A stretch of 43,464 nucleotides of DNA from Oscillospiraceae bacterium (GCA_021771635.1 JAETOQ010000027.1:1-43464), one strand, 5' to 3'; counted from the stretch's first letter, positions 1 through 11,687 are shown. Made by a program: numbers and translations. Notes: generated by a model from the letters alone, not told the origin.

Positions 1-161
1 GACCAGTCACCGCCTTGGAGCCGCCCACCGATATGTAGGCTGGGACGGGACCTCCCGTTACAGAGGACACGAGCGGCGCTCTTTTGAGCGCAAGCAGGGT
101 GGAACCGTGGAATACGATTTTGTATCTCACCCCTGATTTCCGTCAGGGGTGGGATTTTTTT
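1..161 (+). promoter_or_regulatory. T-box riboswitch leader of thrS (3' part)
   Basis: The conserved T-box antiterminator motif AGGGTGGAACCGTGG is at 96-110 and is followed by an intrinsic terminator at 126-161, directly upstream of threonyl-tRNA synthetase. T-box leaders sense uncharged cognate tRNA, whose acceptor end pairs with the T-box bulge and favours readthrough. The gene identity predicts a threonine specifier codon, but the specifier loop and the promoter lie to the left of the window, so specificity is inferred from the downstream gene only. Confidence 0.93.
126..161 (+). terminator. T-box regulated terminator
   Basis: Bases 126-136 pair with 143-153 around a six-base loop and are followed by a run of seven T at 155-161. 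This hairpin is mutually exclusive with the T-box antiterminator at 96-110 and sits 30 bases before the thrS start. Confidence 0.9.
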
Positions 162-190
162 CACCCCTCACTAAAAAGGAGGAACACACA

Positions 191-1948
191 ATGTCTGAAG
201 AAAACCTGTACACCTTTGAAAACGAAGAATACCGCCGCACCTATTGGCACACCTGCTCCCACGTGCTGGCCCAGGCCGTCAAGCGCCTGTACCCCGAGGT
301 GAAGCTGGCCATCGGCCCCTCTATCGATGAGGGCTTCTACTACGATATGGATTCTCCCTTCCCCTTCACCCCCGAGATCATGGAGAAGATCGAGGGCGAG
401 ATGCGCAAGATCTGCAAGGAGAAGCTGAAGCTGGAGCGCTTCGAGCTGCCCCGGGCGGAGGCTGTCAAGTTCATGGAGGAAAAGGGCGAGCCCTATAAGG
501 TGGAGCTCATCAACGACCTGCCCGAGGACGCCGCCATCTCCTTCTACAAGCAGGGCGAATTTACCGACCTGTGCGCCGGTCCCCACCTGGATTCCACCGG
601 CCGCATCAAGGGCAACGCCATCAAGCTCACCGCCTGCAACTCCGCCTACTGGCGGGGCGACTCCAATCGGGAGACGCTGCAGCGCATCTACGGCATCGCC
701 TTCCCCAAGAAGGAAGAGCTGGACGCCTATCTGGAGCGCATCGAGGAGGCCAAGAAGCGGGACCACCGCAAGCTGGGCAAGGAGCTGGGCCTGTTCGCCT
801 TCCGCGACGAGGCCCCCGGCTTCCCCTTCTACCTGCCCAAGGGCATGGTGCTGCGCAACACCCTGATCGACTACTGGCGTGAGGTCCATAAGAAGTGGGA
901 CTACGTGGAGATCTCCACTCCCCAGATCATGAAGCGCACCCTGTGGGAGACCTCCGGCCACTGGGATCACTACAAGGACAACATGTACACCACCGTCATT
1001 GACGATGAGGACTTCGCCATCAAGCCCATGAACTGCCCCGGCAGCATCCTGGTCTATGATCTGGAGCCCCATTCCTACCGTGACCTGCCCCTGCGCTACG
1101 GCGAGCTGGGCCTGGTCCACCGCCATGAGCTCTCCGGCGCCCTCCACGGCATGTTCCGTGTCCGCTGCTTCACTCAGGACGATGCCCACATCCTGCTGGC
1201 CAAGGACCAGATCAAGGACGAGGTCATCCGCATCGCCCAGCTGTTCGACGAGGTGTACAACCTCTTCGGCCTGCCCTACAAGATCGAACTGTCCACCATG
1301 CCCGAGGATCACATCGGCTCCGTGGAGGACTGGGATATCGCCACCGCCGCTCTGGCGGACGCCATCACCAGCATCGGCAAGTCCTATCACGTCAATCCCG
1401 GTGACGGCGCCTTCTACGGCCCCAAGCTGGACTTCCACATTCAGGACTCCCTGGGACGTACCTGGCAGTGCGGCACCATCCAGCTGGACTACCAGCTGCC
1501 CGGCCGCTTCGGCCTGGAATACACCGGCGCTGACGGCGAGAAGCACTGCCCCGTCATGATCCACCGGGTGGTGTTCGGCTCCATCGAGCGCTTCATCGGC
1601 GTCATCACCGAGCACTTTGCCGGCGCGTTCCCCACCTGGCTGTCTCCCGTTCAGGTGAAGATGCTGCCCATCACCGACCGGGCGGCGGAGTACGCCCAGC
1701 AGGTGGCCGGCAAGCTGACCGCCGCGGGCTACCGCGTGGAGGTGGACGACCGGAACGAGAAGATCGGCAAGAAGATCCGGGAGGCCACCCTGGAGAAGAT
1801 CCCGTATATGCTGGTGGTGGGCGACCGGGACATGGAGAACAACACCGTCTCCGTCCGTCTCCGCTCCGGCGAGGATCTGGGCGCCATGAGCCTGGACGAC
1901 TTCACCGCTCAGCTGAAAGAGGTCGTGGACAGCAAGGCCTGCAAGTAA
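191..1948 (+). CDS. thrS: Threonyl-tRNA synthetase, TGS-less form
   Basis: Cytoplasmic class II synthetase that charges tRNA-Thr. The 585-residue product begins almost directly in the editing (SAD) domain: the zinc-type editing motif HxxxH is at residues 20-24 and CAGPH at 128-132. The catalytic core follows with MNCPGS, HRHELSGALHG, RCFTQDDAH and the motif 3 segment GSIERFIGVITEHF, and the C-terminal anticodon-binding domain closes the protein. Usual bacterial ThrRS is about 640 residues; the missing part is the N-terminal TGS domain of about 60 residues. The start at 191 was chosen over an in-frame ATG at 149 because AAAGGAGGAA lies at 175-183 and because 149 falls inside the leader terminator. 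It is regulated by the T-box leader upstream and ended by a hairpin at 1971-2004. Confidence 0.97.
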   Translation: MSEENLYTFENEEYRRTYWHTCSHVLAQAVKRLYPEVKLAIGPSIDEGFYYDMDSPFPFTPEIMEKIEGEMRKICKEKLKLERFELPRAEAVKFMEEKGEPYKVELINDLPEDAAISFYKQGEFTDLCAGPHLDSTGRIKGNAIKLTACNSAYWRGDSNRETLQRIYGIAFPKKEELDAYLERIEEAKKRDHRKLGKELGLFAFRDEAPGFPFYLPKGMVLRNTLIDYWREVHKKWDYVEISTPQIMKRTLWETSGHWDHYKDNMYTTVIDDEDFAIKPMNCPGSILVYDLEPHSYRDLPLRYGELGLVHRHELSGALHGMFRVRCFTQDDAHILLAKDQIKDEVIRIAQLFDEVYNLFGLPYKIELSTMPEDHIGSVEDWDIATAALADAITSIGKSYHVNPGDGAFYGPKLDFHIQDSLGRTWQCGTIQLDYQLPGRFGLEYTGADGEKHCPVMIHRVVFGSIERFIGVITEHFAGAFPTWLSPVQVKMLPITDRAAEYAQQVAGKLTAAGYRVEVDDRNEKIGKKIREATLEKIPYMLVVGDRDMENNTVSVRLRSGEDLGAMSLDDFTAQLKEVVDSKACK

Positions 1949-1970
1949 ATCCGGCGCGATGACCGGAAAG

Positions 1971-2004
1971 ATCCGCCGCATCCAACGTGGTGCGGCGGAT
2001 TTTT
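1971..2004 (+). terminator. Intrinsic terminator of thrS
   Basis: ATCCGCCGCA at 1971-1980 pairs perfectly with 1991-2000 and is followed by TTTT. It lies 22 bases after the thrS stop. Confidence 0.85.
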
Positions 2005-2023
2005 ACAAACTGCCCGCTGATAT

Positions 2024-2192
2024 AGTCAGCACACTTGAAAATCGGTAAATACCGATTTTCATACAGCGGCAGGGCCGCTGTTGGGCAGCGCCTGTGTGCG
2101 CTGGCTATGAAGTCTGACGCAAGGCCGCTTTGCGGCCTTGTGGGGGGATATCTCGCCCCACAAGTTGAAAAGAAGTTTTTACTTTTTCAACT
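2024..2192. repeat. Cluster of intergenic hairpins
   Basis: Four or more inverted repeats follow one another in non-coding sequence: 2037-2046 with 2051-2060, 2064-2070 with 2074-2080, 2121-2128 with 2132-2139, 2137-2145 with 2156-2164, and 2163-2171 with 2184-2192. An outer partial pairing between 2024-2034 and 2094-2106 is also visible. The dense stems suggest a structured repeat unit or RNA; no ORF is present and the function is unknown. Confidence 0.5.
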
Positions 2193-2214
2193 GCGTCGAC
2201 TATAAAAGACATAA

Positions 2215-2375
2215 GAACCTGTATTCATAACCGGGGAATGCTGGAAGGGCGAGGATTTTTCCCGCCAGACAAGGAGATTTTTCGCAGCCATACTGACGTA
2301 TGGCAAGGGAAAGCAACGCAGTATGACGGGAAAAAGACCGCCCAGACGGCGTTCAACGGTTATGAATACAGGTTC
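2215..2375. mobile_element. MITE-like element with 19-bp inverted ends
   Basis: The sequence GAACCTGTATTCATAACCG at 2215-2233 is repeated exactly in reverse complement at 2357-2375. Both ends are flanked by TAA (2212-2214 and 2376-2378), which fits a three-base target duplication. The 161-base interior has no credible gene and contains a further hairpin (2287-2293 with 2298-2304). Size, perfect inverted ends and absence of coding capacity are those of a miniature inverted-repeat element moved by a transposase encoded elsewhere. Confidence 0.7.
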
Positions 2376-2456
2376 TAAGTCCTGCTGAAATAGACAAAAC
2401 GTTAGGTAATATTACGTAAAAATTCTGGAGCCTTTTCTGAAAATGGGAAGTGCCCA

Positions 2457-2485
2457 TTGCAAGCGCGGGACCAGGGAAGTATACT
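2457..2485 (+). promoter_or_regulatory. Predicted sigma-A promoter of pyc
   Basis: TTGCAA at 2457-2462 and TATACT at 2480-2485 are separated by exactly 17 bases, 60 bases before the pyc start. The short hairpin TGGGAAGTGCCCA just upstream overlaps the -35 side. Confidence 0.65.
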
Positions 2486-2544
2486 GGACCATAATTATGG
2501 GAAACTTCGCATATCATGATAGGAATTAAAAAGGAGGAGACCAC

Positions 2545-5961
<3,417 letters not shown>

Positions 5962-5976
5962 GTTGTGCATTCTTAC

Positions 5977-6012
5977 AAACAGGACCTGCCGGCAGGCAGG
6001 TCCTGTTTCTTT
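5977..6012 (+). terminator. Intrinsic terminator of pyc
   Basis: A perfect 14-base stem, 5977-5990 with 5995-6008, closes a GGCA tetraloop and ends in TTTCTTT. It starts 15 bases after the pyc stop. Confidence 0.88.
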
Positions 6013-6174
6013 GATACCGGAAAAACGCATTAGAATTCCGCGCGATGCGGACAAATGTTTGTGCAAAATGACATAGTTTGAAGGGCTTTCGCAAAAAATA
6101 TGCAAAAAAATGAAAAATAATGCAGGGTAAAGAATGATAACTTGCAAAAAAACGCCAAAAAGCGAAAAATATAC

Positions 6175-6203
6175 TTGAAAAATGAAAGAGGATACGGTAT
6201 GAT
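6175..6203 (+). promoter_or_regulatory. Predicted sigma-A promoter of the TAXI-TRAP operon
   Basis: TTGAAA at 6175-6180 and TATGAT at 6198-6203 are 17 bases apart, in an A-rich stretch (6060-6180) typical of an UP element. The expected start of transcription is about 40 bases before the receptor gene. Confidence 0.7.
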
Positions 6204-6252
6204 ATGCAGGTAGTTGCAACCCCCCGATCAAACTAGGAAAAGAGGATGTAAG

Positions 6253-7281
6253 ATGAAGAAGATTCTGTCTTTGCTGATGGCCGTCACGATGATGGCTGCC
6301 GTTTTGGCCGGCTGCGGCGGCGGTGACAAGCCCGCCGACACCACCGGCGGCAAGGAACCCGCTCAGGAGAACACCCAGGCACCCGCCTCCACGGGCAGCG
6401 AGCTGAAGTTCACCACCGGCGGTTCCTCCGGCACTTATTATGCGTTCGGCTCTGTTCTGGCCGGCCAGATCAGCGGCTCCACCGGCAGCAAGATCACCGC
6501 TGTTGAGGGCAAGGGCTCTCAGGGCAACATCGAGCTGATGGAGATGAACGGCGCCCAGCTGGGCTTTGTCCAGTCCGACGTGATGAGCTATGCCTATGAG
6601 GGCACCAACCTGTTTGCCGACTTCGGCAAGGTCGACAGCTTCTCCACTGTGGCCGCCCTGTACATGGAGCAGGTCCAGATCGTCACCTGCGATCCCAGCA
6701 TCAAGACCGTGGCCGACCTGAAGGGCAAGAACGTCTCCGTGGGCGACTCCGGCTCCGGCGTGTTCTACAATGCCGTGGACGTTCTGGGCGCTTATGGCCT
6801 GGACGTTGAGAAGGACATCAACCCCACCTATCAGGGCTTCGGCGACAGCGCTGAGGCACTGAAGGACGGCAAGATCGACGCCGCCTTTGTGGTGGCCGGC
6901 GCTCCCACCACCGCCATCACCGAGCTGGCCAGCGCCAAGCCCACTTACCTGGTGAGCCTGGATGATGAGCATATCGACGCCCTGCTGGCTAAGTCCCCCT
7001 ATTACAGCAAGTACGTCATCTCCGCCGATACTTACGGCCTGGATTCCGACACCACCACTGTGGCTGTGGGCGCCGTGGTCATCGCCCGTGATGATGTGTC
7101 CGAGGACGATGTGTACAACTTCGTCTCCGGTGTGTTCGAGAACATCGACGCCATCACCGCCGTCCATGCCAAGGGTGCCGAGCTGGACCTGGACTTCGCG
7201 GCCAGCGTCACCTCCGTCCCCTATCATCCCGGCGCTGCCAAGTACTTCGCTGAGAAGGGCTACGACGTTCCCACGAAGTAA
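6253..7281 (+). CDS. TAXI-family TRAP transporter solute receptor (lipoprotein)
   Basis: Extracytoplasmic substrate-binding lipoprotein of a TRAP transporter, 342 residues. The first 20 residues are a signal peptide ending in the lipobox LAGC, followed by a Gly/Thr/Pro-rich linker. The mature part begins LKFTTGGSSGTYYAFG, the characteristic opening of TAXI (TRAP-associated extracytoplasmic immunogenic) receptors. The start at 6253 was chosen because it gives the signal peptide directly and follows AGAGGATGTAAG; an upstream in-frame start at 6214 would put 13 extra residues before it. It is first in an operon with the fused permease 161 bases downstream. The ligand cannot be read from the sequence; TAXI receptors in other bacteria bind organic acids or amino acids such as glutamate. 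Confidence 0.92.
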   Translation: MKKILSLLMAVTMMAAVLAGCGGGDKPADTTGGKEPAQENTQAPASTGSELKFTTGGSSGTYYAFGSVLAGQISGSTGSKITAVEGKGSQGNIELMEMNGAQLGFVQSDVMSYAYEGTNLFADFGKVDSFSTVAALYMEQVQIVTCDPSIKTVADLKGKNVSVGDSGSGVFYNAVDVLGAYGLDVEKDINPTYQGFGDSAEALKDGKIDAAFVVAGAPTTAITELASAKPTYLVSLDDEHIDALLAKSPYYSKYVISADTYGLDSDTTTVAVGAVVIARDDVSEDDVYNFVSGVFENIDAITAVHAKGAELDLDFAASVTSVPYHPGAAKYFAEKGYDVPTK

Positions 7282-7326
7282 AGGTTTCGTTAAGGAAACT
7301 TCAAAACCACTGAAAAGACAGCAGGA

Positions 7327-7355
7327 GACTGCGGCAGACCGGCTCTGCCGCAGTC
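7327..7355 (+). other. Intercistronic hairpin between receptor and permease
   Basis: A perfect 12-base stem, 7327-7338 with 7344-7355, closes the loop CCGGC and is not followed by a T run. Such hairpins between a binding protein and its permease usually stabilise the 5' message or partly attenuate, giving more receptor than permease. Confidence 0.7.
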
Positions 7356-7442
7356 CCTTGTCGGTTTTACGAGGCAGATGAGACTGTGTGGTTTGGCGCG
7401 GTGTCATGTGTCCCGTAAGGAGGAATAAAGGAGGAAAACGCA

Positions 7443-9431
7443 ATGAGCTTTTGGAAAAAAGACACAAAAGCCGAGCTTGTGGACGACACCGGCGTCGGTA
7501 CTGCCGCCGATGTGGAAGCCGTTATGAAAAAATACGACAGGGAGTCCAACACCCGCATGTGGGAGGGCGCACCCAAGCTGCTGGTGCGGTGTATCATGGT
7601 GGCGTTCTCCCTGTGGAGCATCTACATTACCCTGTTCAGCACGGCTCTGCCGGAATTCCGGCTCAGCTGCTTTCTGGCCGCGGTCCTGATCATGGGCTAT
7701 CTGAACTTTCCCGCCAGAAAGAACCATGTGAAGGTCAACTCCATGCCCTGGTACGATATCCTGATCATGGTTCTGGGCGCGGGCGCGTTTTTCTACTATG
7801 CCTTTAATGCCGAGAGGATCATCAAGCTCTCCCTGCGGGCGGCCAAGGACCCGCTGCTGCTGGCAGTCGGCATCATTGGCATCGTGGCACTGATCGAGCT
7901 GTGCCGCCGCAGCGTGGGCCTGCCCATCCTGTGCGTGGTGGGCGCCCTGCTGGTGTACACCTTTACCCAGGTGCAGCCCCAGCTGGTGGTCTATAACCTG
8001 TTCTATACCACCACCGGCGTGATGAATACCCCCGTCAATGTCTGCGCCAAGTACATTGTGGTGTTCATCATCTTCGGCGCGTTCCTGGAGCGCACCGGCA
8101 TCGCCCAGTTCTTTATCGACCTGGCCAACTCCATCGCCGGCTCCTCCGCCGGCGGCCCCGCCAAGGTGGCCGTCATCTCCTCCGCCCTGTGCGGCATGGT
8201 GTCCGGCTCCTCCGTGGGCAACACCGTCACCACTGGCTCCGTCACCATCCCCATGATGAAGAAGACCGGCTACCAGGGCGAATTTGCCGGCGCCGTGGAG
8301 GCCGCGGCCTCCACCGGCGGCCAGATCATGCCCCCCATTATGGGCGCCGCCGCCTTCCTGATGGCGGAGTATATGGGCATCCCCTACGCCCAGGTGGCCC
8401 TGAAGGCCATCCTGCCCGCCGTGCTGTACTTCACCGGCATCTACATTGCCGTCCATCTGGAGGCGAAGCGCCTGGGCCTGCGGGGCATTCCCCGTGAGGA
8501 ACTGCCCAAGTTCGGCGTGCTGATCAAGAAGATCTACCTGCTGGCGCCCCTGGTGGTCCTGGTGGGCCTGGTGTCCACCAACATGAAGACCATGCAGTTT
8601 TCCGCTGCCGTGGCCATCCTGGTTGCCATCGCGGTGAGCCTGCCGGATACCATCGGAAAGAATCTCAAGGAGAAGAAGGGCGCCGCGGGCACAGTGACGG
8701 ACCTGCTCTCCATGTGCTTCAACGCCCTGGAGGCCGGCGGCAAGGGCACCGTCACCGTGGCCGTGGCCTGCGCCATGGCGGGCATCGTGGCGGGCTGCAT
8801 CACCGTGACGGGCCTCGCCTCCAAGCTGATCACCGCCATCGTCTCCGTTTCCGGCGGACACACCATGATCGCCCTGGTGCTGACCATGCTGTGCTGCATC
8901 GTGCTGGGCATGGGTGTGCCCACCACCGCCAACTACTGCATCATGGCCGCCACCTGCGCCCCCATCCTGATGAACCCCGCCATCGGCATCAACGCCATCG
9001 CGGCCCATTTCTTTGTGTTCTACTTCGGCATCGTGGCGGATATCACGCCTCCTGTGGCCCTGGCGGCCTACGCCGGCAGCGCCATTGCCAAGGCCGACCC
9101 CATGAAGACGGGCTTCAACGCCACAAAGCTGGCCATCGCGGCCTTCATCGTGCCGTATATCTTCGCCTTCAACCCCGAAATGCTGTTCATCGACACGGTT
9201 TGGTACGAGGTGGTGCAGATCGTCATCAGCTCCCTGATCGGCCTGTTCGGCGTGGCGGCGGCCCTCAACGGGTTCCTGTACTGCAAGATCAACCCCCTGT
9301 TCCGCATCCTGCTGGTGGCCGGAGGCCTGAGCATGATGATCCCCGGCACCCTGACCGATGTGATCGGCCTGGCGGTGGTCTGCGGCGTCATCCTCTGCCA
9401 GCGCGCCGCCGCGAAACGGCTTGCCGCGTGA
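7443..9431 (+). CDS. TRAP transporter permease, fused 4TM/12TM type
   Basis: Inner-membrane permease of the TAXI-TRAP system that uses an ion gradient to import the ligand delivered by the preceding receptor. The 662 residues contain the small four-helix DctQ-like part within the N-terminal 200 residues and the large DctM-like part after it, with conserved Gly-rich stretches such as SSAGGPAKVAVISSALCGMVSGSSVGNTV and STGGQIMPPIMGAAAFLM shown here only as landmarks around residues 230-300. TAXI systems normally have this fused form. The start at 7443 has two ribosome sites in tandem (AAGGAGG at about 7417 and AAAGGAGGAAAA at about 7428). It is the last gene of the operon; terminators lie at 9715 and 9820. 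Confidence 0.94.
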   Translation: MSFWKKDTKAELVDDTGVGTAADVEAVMKKYDRESNTRMWEGAPKLLVRCIMVAFSLWSIYITLFSTALPEFRLSCFLAAVLIMGYLNFPARKNHVKVNSMPWYDILIMVLGAGAFFYYAFNAERIIKLSLRAAKDPLLLAVGIIGIVALIELCRRSVGLPILCVVGALLVYTFTQVQPQLVVYNLFYTTTGVMNTPVNVCAKYIVVFIIFGAFLERTGIAQFFIDLANSIAGSSAGGPAKVAVISSALCGMVSGSSVGNTVTTGSVTIPMMKKTGYQGEFAGAVEAAASTGGQIMPPIMGAAAFLMAEYMGIPYAQVALKAILPAVLYFTGIYIAVHLEAKRLGLRGIPREELPKFGVLIKKIYLLAPLVVLVGLVSTNMKTMQFSAAVAILVAIAVSLPDTIGKNLKEKKGAAGTVTDLLSMCFNALEAGGKGTVTVAVACAMAGIVAGCITVTGLASKLITAIVSVSGGHTMIALVLTMLCCIVLGMGVPTTANYCIMAATCAPILMNPAIGINAIAAHFFVFYFGIVADITPPVALAAYAGSAIAKADPMKTGFNATKLAIAAFIVPYIFAFNPEMLFIDTVWYEVVQIVISSLIGLFGVAAALNGFLYCKINPLFRILLVAGGLSMMIPGTLTDVIGLAVVCGVILCQRAAAKRLAA

Positions 9432-9534
9432 ACAAAAGAGGACCGCTCCCGCAAAGGGCGCGGTTATGCGGAGCAGCCGGCTGTCAGATGCCTTTCCTGC
9501 CCGCTTCCATGAGAAATCGTCTGTGCTGCGGAAA

Positions 9535-9745
9535 GCAGTACCGGTAATACTGCCCTTTCATAGATGCTTTCTATGGAAGAGGCATGGCTGGACGCAGCGC
9601 CCATTTGCACCGTTGGTACAAATGGCGACGCATAAGCCTTCAATGCGCCTTCGTGCTATATTGGGCGTCCCCTGGCGGCTCTGCCGTTTACGGATGCGCA
9701 TCCCCCCTGCGGGGAAAAAGCGGACAAAGTCCGCTTTTTCATAAG
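9535..9745 (-). repeat. Structured interspersed repeat, copy A
   Basis: Read on the minus strand, this stretch aligns over about 210 bases with 35011-35230 on the plus strand. Shared blocks include CTT(C)ATGAAAAAG, CCCCGCA-GGGGGATGCG, GAAGGCGCAT, a hairpin ATTTGT-CC-N3-GG-GCAAAT and a TTCCA-AGAAA block before TATTAC-GGT. Several stems are kept although their bases differ between copies. A minus-strand reading frame is open across it (9558-9788) but resembles no known protein, so it is described as a repeat and not as a gene. Confidence 0.75.
9715..9739. terminator. Bidirectional terminator-like hairpin inside repeat A
   Basis: AAAAAGCGGAC at 9715-9725 pairs with GTCCGCTTTTT at 9729-9739 around a three-base loop. 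It could end transcription of the TRAP operon from the left. Confidence 0.6.
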
Positions 9746-9819
9746 GTTTTGCATATCTCTTTGACGCTTCCAAGCCGTGCCAATCCATTGGCTCTGCATG
9801 GCGCGCGATTCCCCGTCAG

Positions 9820-9867
9820 AAAAACAGACTGTGGACCGGTTGTTTCTGGTCCACAGTCTGTTTTTTT
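9820..9867 (+). terminator. Strong intrinsic terminator
   Basis: An 18-base perfect stem (9820-9837 with 9848-9865) with a ten-base loop ends in seven T and is preceded by five A, so it can work in both directions. It separates the TRAP operon and repeat A from the gene at 10050. Confidence 0.9.
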
Positions 9868-9977
9868 GCGCCGTATGCGGGTATACACCGCCGCAGATGA
9901 TGCGAATTGCACAAATTTTCCAGAGACTTCCATCAAAAGTTTGGCGTCATCGGTGCCGGGGGAATTTGAGAGGAAGC

Positions 9978-10005
9978 TTGTTTTTTGCAAAACAAACGAT
10001 AAAAT
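9978..10005 (+). promoter_or_regulatory. Possible promoter of the membrane protein gene
   Basis: TTGTTT at 9978-9983 and TAAAAT at 10000-10005 are 16 bases apart in an AT-rich stretch, about 45 bases before the start at 10050. Both boxes are imperfect. Confidence 0.4.
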
Positions 10006-10049
10006 ATAAAGTGGAAATTTGTCAAAATCTACTGAAGGGGGGTGCACAC

Positions 10050-11456
10050 ATGGCATCTGACTGGCTGAGGGGCGATACGCATAGTCAGCCGCCCAAACGG
10101 AGCGGGAAAAGAGTCACACCGCCGGAAACACAGCCAAAGCAAACTCAGATCCCCCGGACGGGACCGAGAACTTCAGAGCGGCGGCAGAGGCAGACGAATA
10201 CTTCAGCCCATTTCCATGTGAGGCATCCCAACATTTTCTGGATGATCGTGGCGGTGGCTATCAGCACGAGCGTTCTGCTCGCCTGTTTGTTATGGAAGGG
10301 CTGGGACCTTTGGGTACTCCTCTGGCAGCACAAAAAGTGGCTTTGGGGCATGGTGCTGGCACCGGTCGGACTGGTAGGGCTGAAAATGCTGGGGAAGCAG
10401 TATGGCCCGGAAAAAGGGGAAATCCCGAGTTACAGGGATCCGGAGAAGGCCAATGGGGAGAGCGCGGCAAAGCGCAACGGCAAGATGGCCCCTCCAGGCG
10501 AAGGCTGGATGCAGAGCGCCGGTTATGTGCTGACTCATCTGGGAATGTGGTTATATAATAACCGCCTGGTTCGCACGGTTGCTGTGATCGCCGCCGTTGC
10601 TGCTGTGTCCAGCGGTTTGGCCCACACGTTCTACGAGGGGGTACGCATTCCTGGACTGAAGGCTGCCTTTGAGGAGCGGGAGGAGCCGCCGGAGGACATG
10701 CCCGCCGGAGAGGAAGTTCCCCTTCCGGAAAAAGAAGCCGCCTCTCCGGAGGAGGATCCGTCGGAGGAGGACGGCGCCGAGCCGGAGATCCCGACCGCCT
10801 TCCTTCTGGAACCGGGCCGGTATTACGTCCTCTCCAGCGAAGAGGAGGAGGGCTTATTCTTCCAAACGGGCAGCTATGCGGTAGCCGAAGGGGCCAGCGC
10901 CAGCGATATCGCTGAAAAAATCAAGCCCTTTATCGAAGGGCTGCTTGCCATCAAGAAGGAGAATGTCTTTGACCAACACGCGCCGGAGGATATCAAGGGT
11001 GAGATTGCGGACGCCAGCAGGTTAGAGGGCAGAATGACCAATTCCGGAGAACTGGATCAGGTGATCACTGTACGGATGGATGTTTGGGCGGAGCACCCCA
11101 AGTATCGGATCGCCAAGCTCCTTGCCAACAATATGCAGACCTACGCCCAGAAATACACGGAGATCGATGGGAAATATGAGACCATCAAATATTACCACGG
11201 CCAATCCATCTTTTGGACATGGAGGTCTCTGACCTTTGCATCTGTTACGTCATATACGCTGAAAAACGACCTGGATTATGTACGGATGCGCTATCACGAC
11301 ATTGCCGACGCAGCCACGTCTGGCAGCGAGGATCAGATTCGTGCCAGCGTCCTCAGCGAGGCGTTCAGACTTTTGGAGAACATGGAGTTTTCTCTTGAGA
11401 AAGCAGCGCCTCCGGACACGGGGCTGCAGGATAGCGGAATTTCCGAATATGAGTAA
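10050..11456 (+). CDS. Unrecognised three-helix membrane protein with acidic linker
   Basis: I do not recognise the family. The 468-residue product has a basic, Pro/Gln/Arg-rich N-terminus (1-60), hydrophobic helices at about 62-83, 96-113 and 163-181, an acidic Pro/Glu linker (about 197-236) and a C-terminal domain of about 230 residues with a YYHGQSIFWTWRS segment. The odd number of helices would place the basic N-terminus inside and the C-terminal domain outside the membrane. The start at 10050 follows GAAGGGGGGTGCACAC; an upstream frame extension to 9777 crosses the terminator at 9820 and was discarded. Codon use is less GC-biased than in the flanking operons, which may point to a later arrival. 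It is apparently monocistronic, and no clear terminator follows in 11457-11729. Confidence 0.8.
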   Translation: MASDWLRGDTHSQPPKRSGKRVTPPETQPKQTQIPRTGPRTSERRQRQTNTSAHFHVRHPNIFWMIVAVAISTSVLLACLLWKGWDLWVLLWQHKKWLWGMVLAPVGLVGLKMLGKQYGPEKGEIPSYRDPEKANGESAAKRNGKMAPPGEGWMQSAGYVLTHLGMWLYNNRLVRTVAVIAAVAAVSSGLAHTFYEGVRIPGLKAAFEEREEPPEDMPAGEEVPLPEKEAASPEEDPSEEDGAEPEIPTAFLLEPGRYYVLSSEEEEGLFFQTGSYAVAEGASASDIAEKIKPFIEGLLAIKKENVFDQHAPEDIKGEIADASRLEGRMTNSGELDQVITVRMDVWAEHPKYRIAKLLANNMQTYAQKYTEIDGKYETIKYYHGQSIFWTWRSLTFASVTSYTLKNDLDYVRMRYHDIADAATSGSEDQIRASVLSEAFRLLENMEFSLEKAAPPDTGLQDSGISEYE

Positions 11457-11658
11457 AAGCCTCTGGTTCGAAGGGGATTGCTATATCTGGAAGAGCGACC
11501 TCTGATACTGTTCTTTATTTTGGACAATTTTTTTGCATCGGTCCCTGAAGAACGGCCCTTTTTAAAAAATTCCAAAATTCCGGCAACCATTTGGGCGGAT
11601 ATGGCGTCTAAACAATAGAAGCGATTGGAACACAGAGGAAACTGTAACCGTTTTGTTG

Positions 11659-11687
11659 TTGTAATATCAGAAAGACTGTACTAGCAT
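11659..11687 (+). promoter_or_regulatory. Possible promoter of the adaptor/ABC/SLH operon
   Basis: TTGTAA at 11659-11664 and TAGCAT at 11682-11687 are 17 bases apart, 42 bases before the start at 11730. The -10 is weak. Confidence 0.35.

Noticed and set aside
161-1981. Long minus-strand open frame opposite thrS
   Set aside because: It mirrors the GC-rich codons of thrS, has no ribosome site and gives a low-complexity Val/Leu/Gly/His/Asp-rich protein.
9558-9788. Minus-strand 76-codon ORF within repeat copy A
   Set aside because: The homologous frame in copy B has different length and ends, and similarity is better explained by nucleotide structure. Left as part of the repeat.
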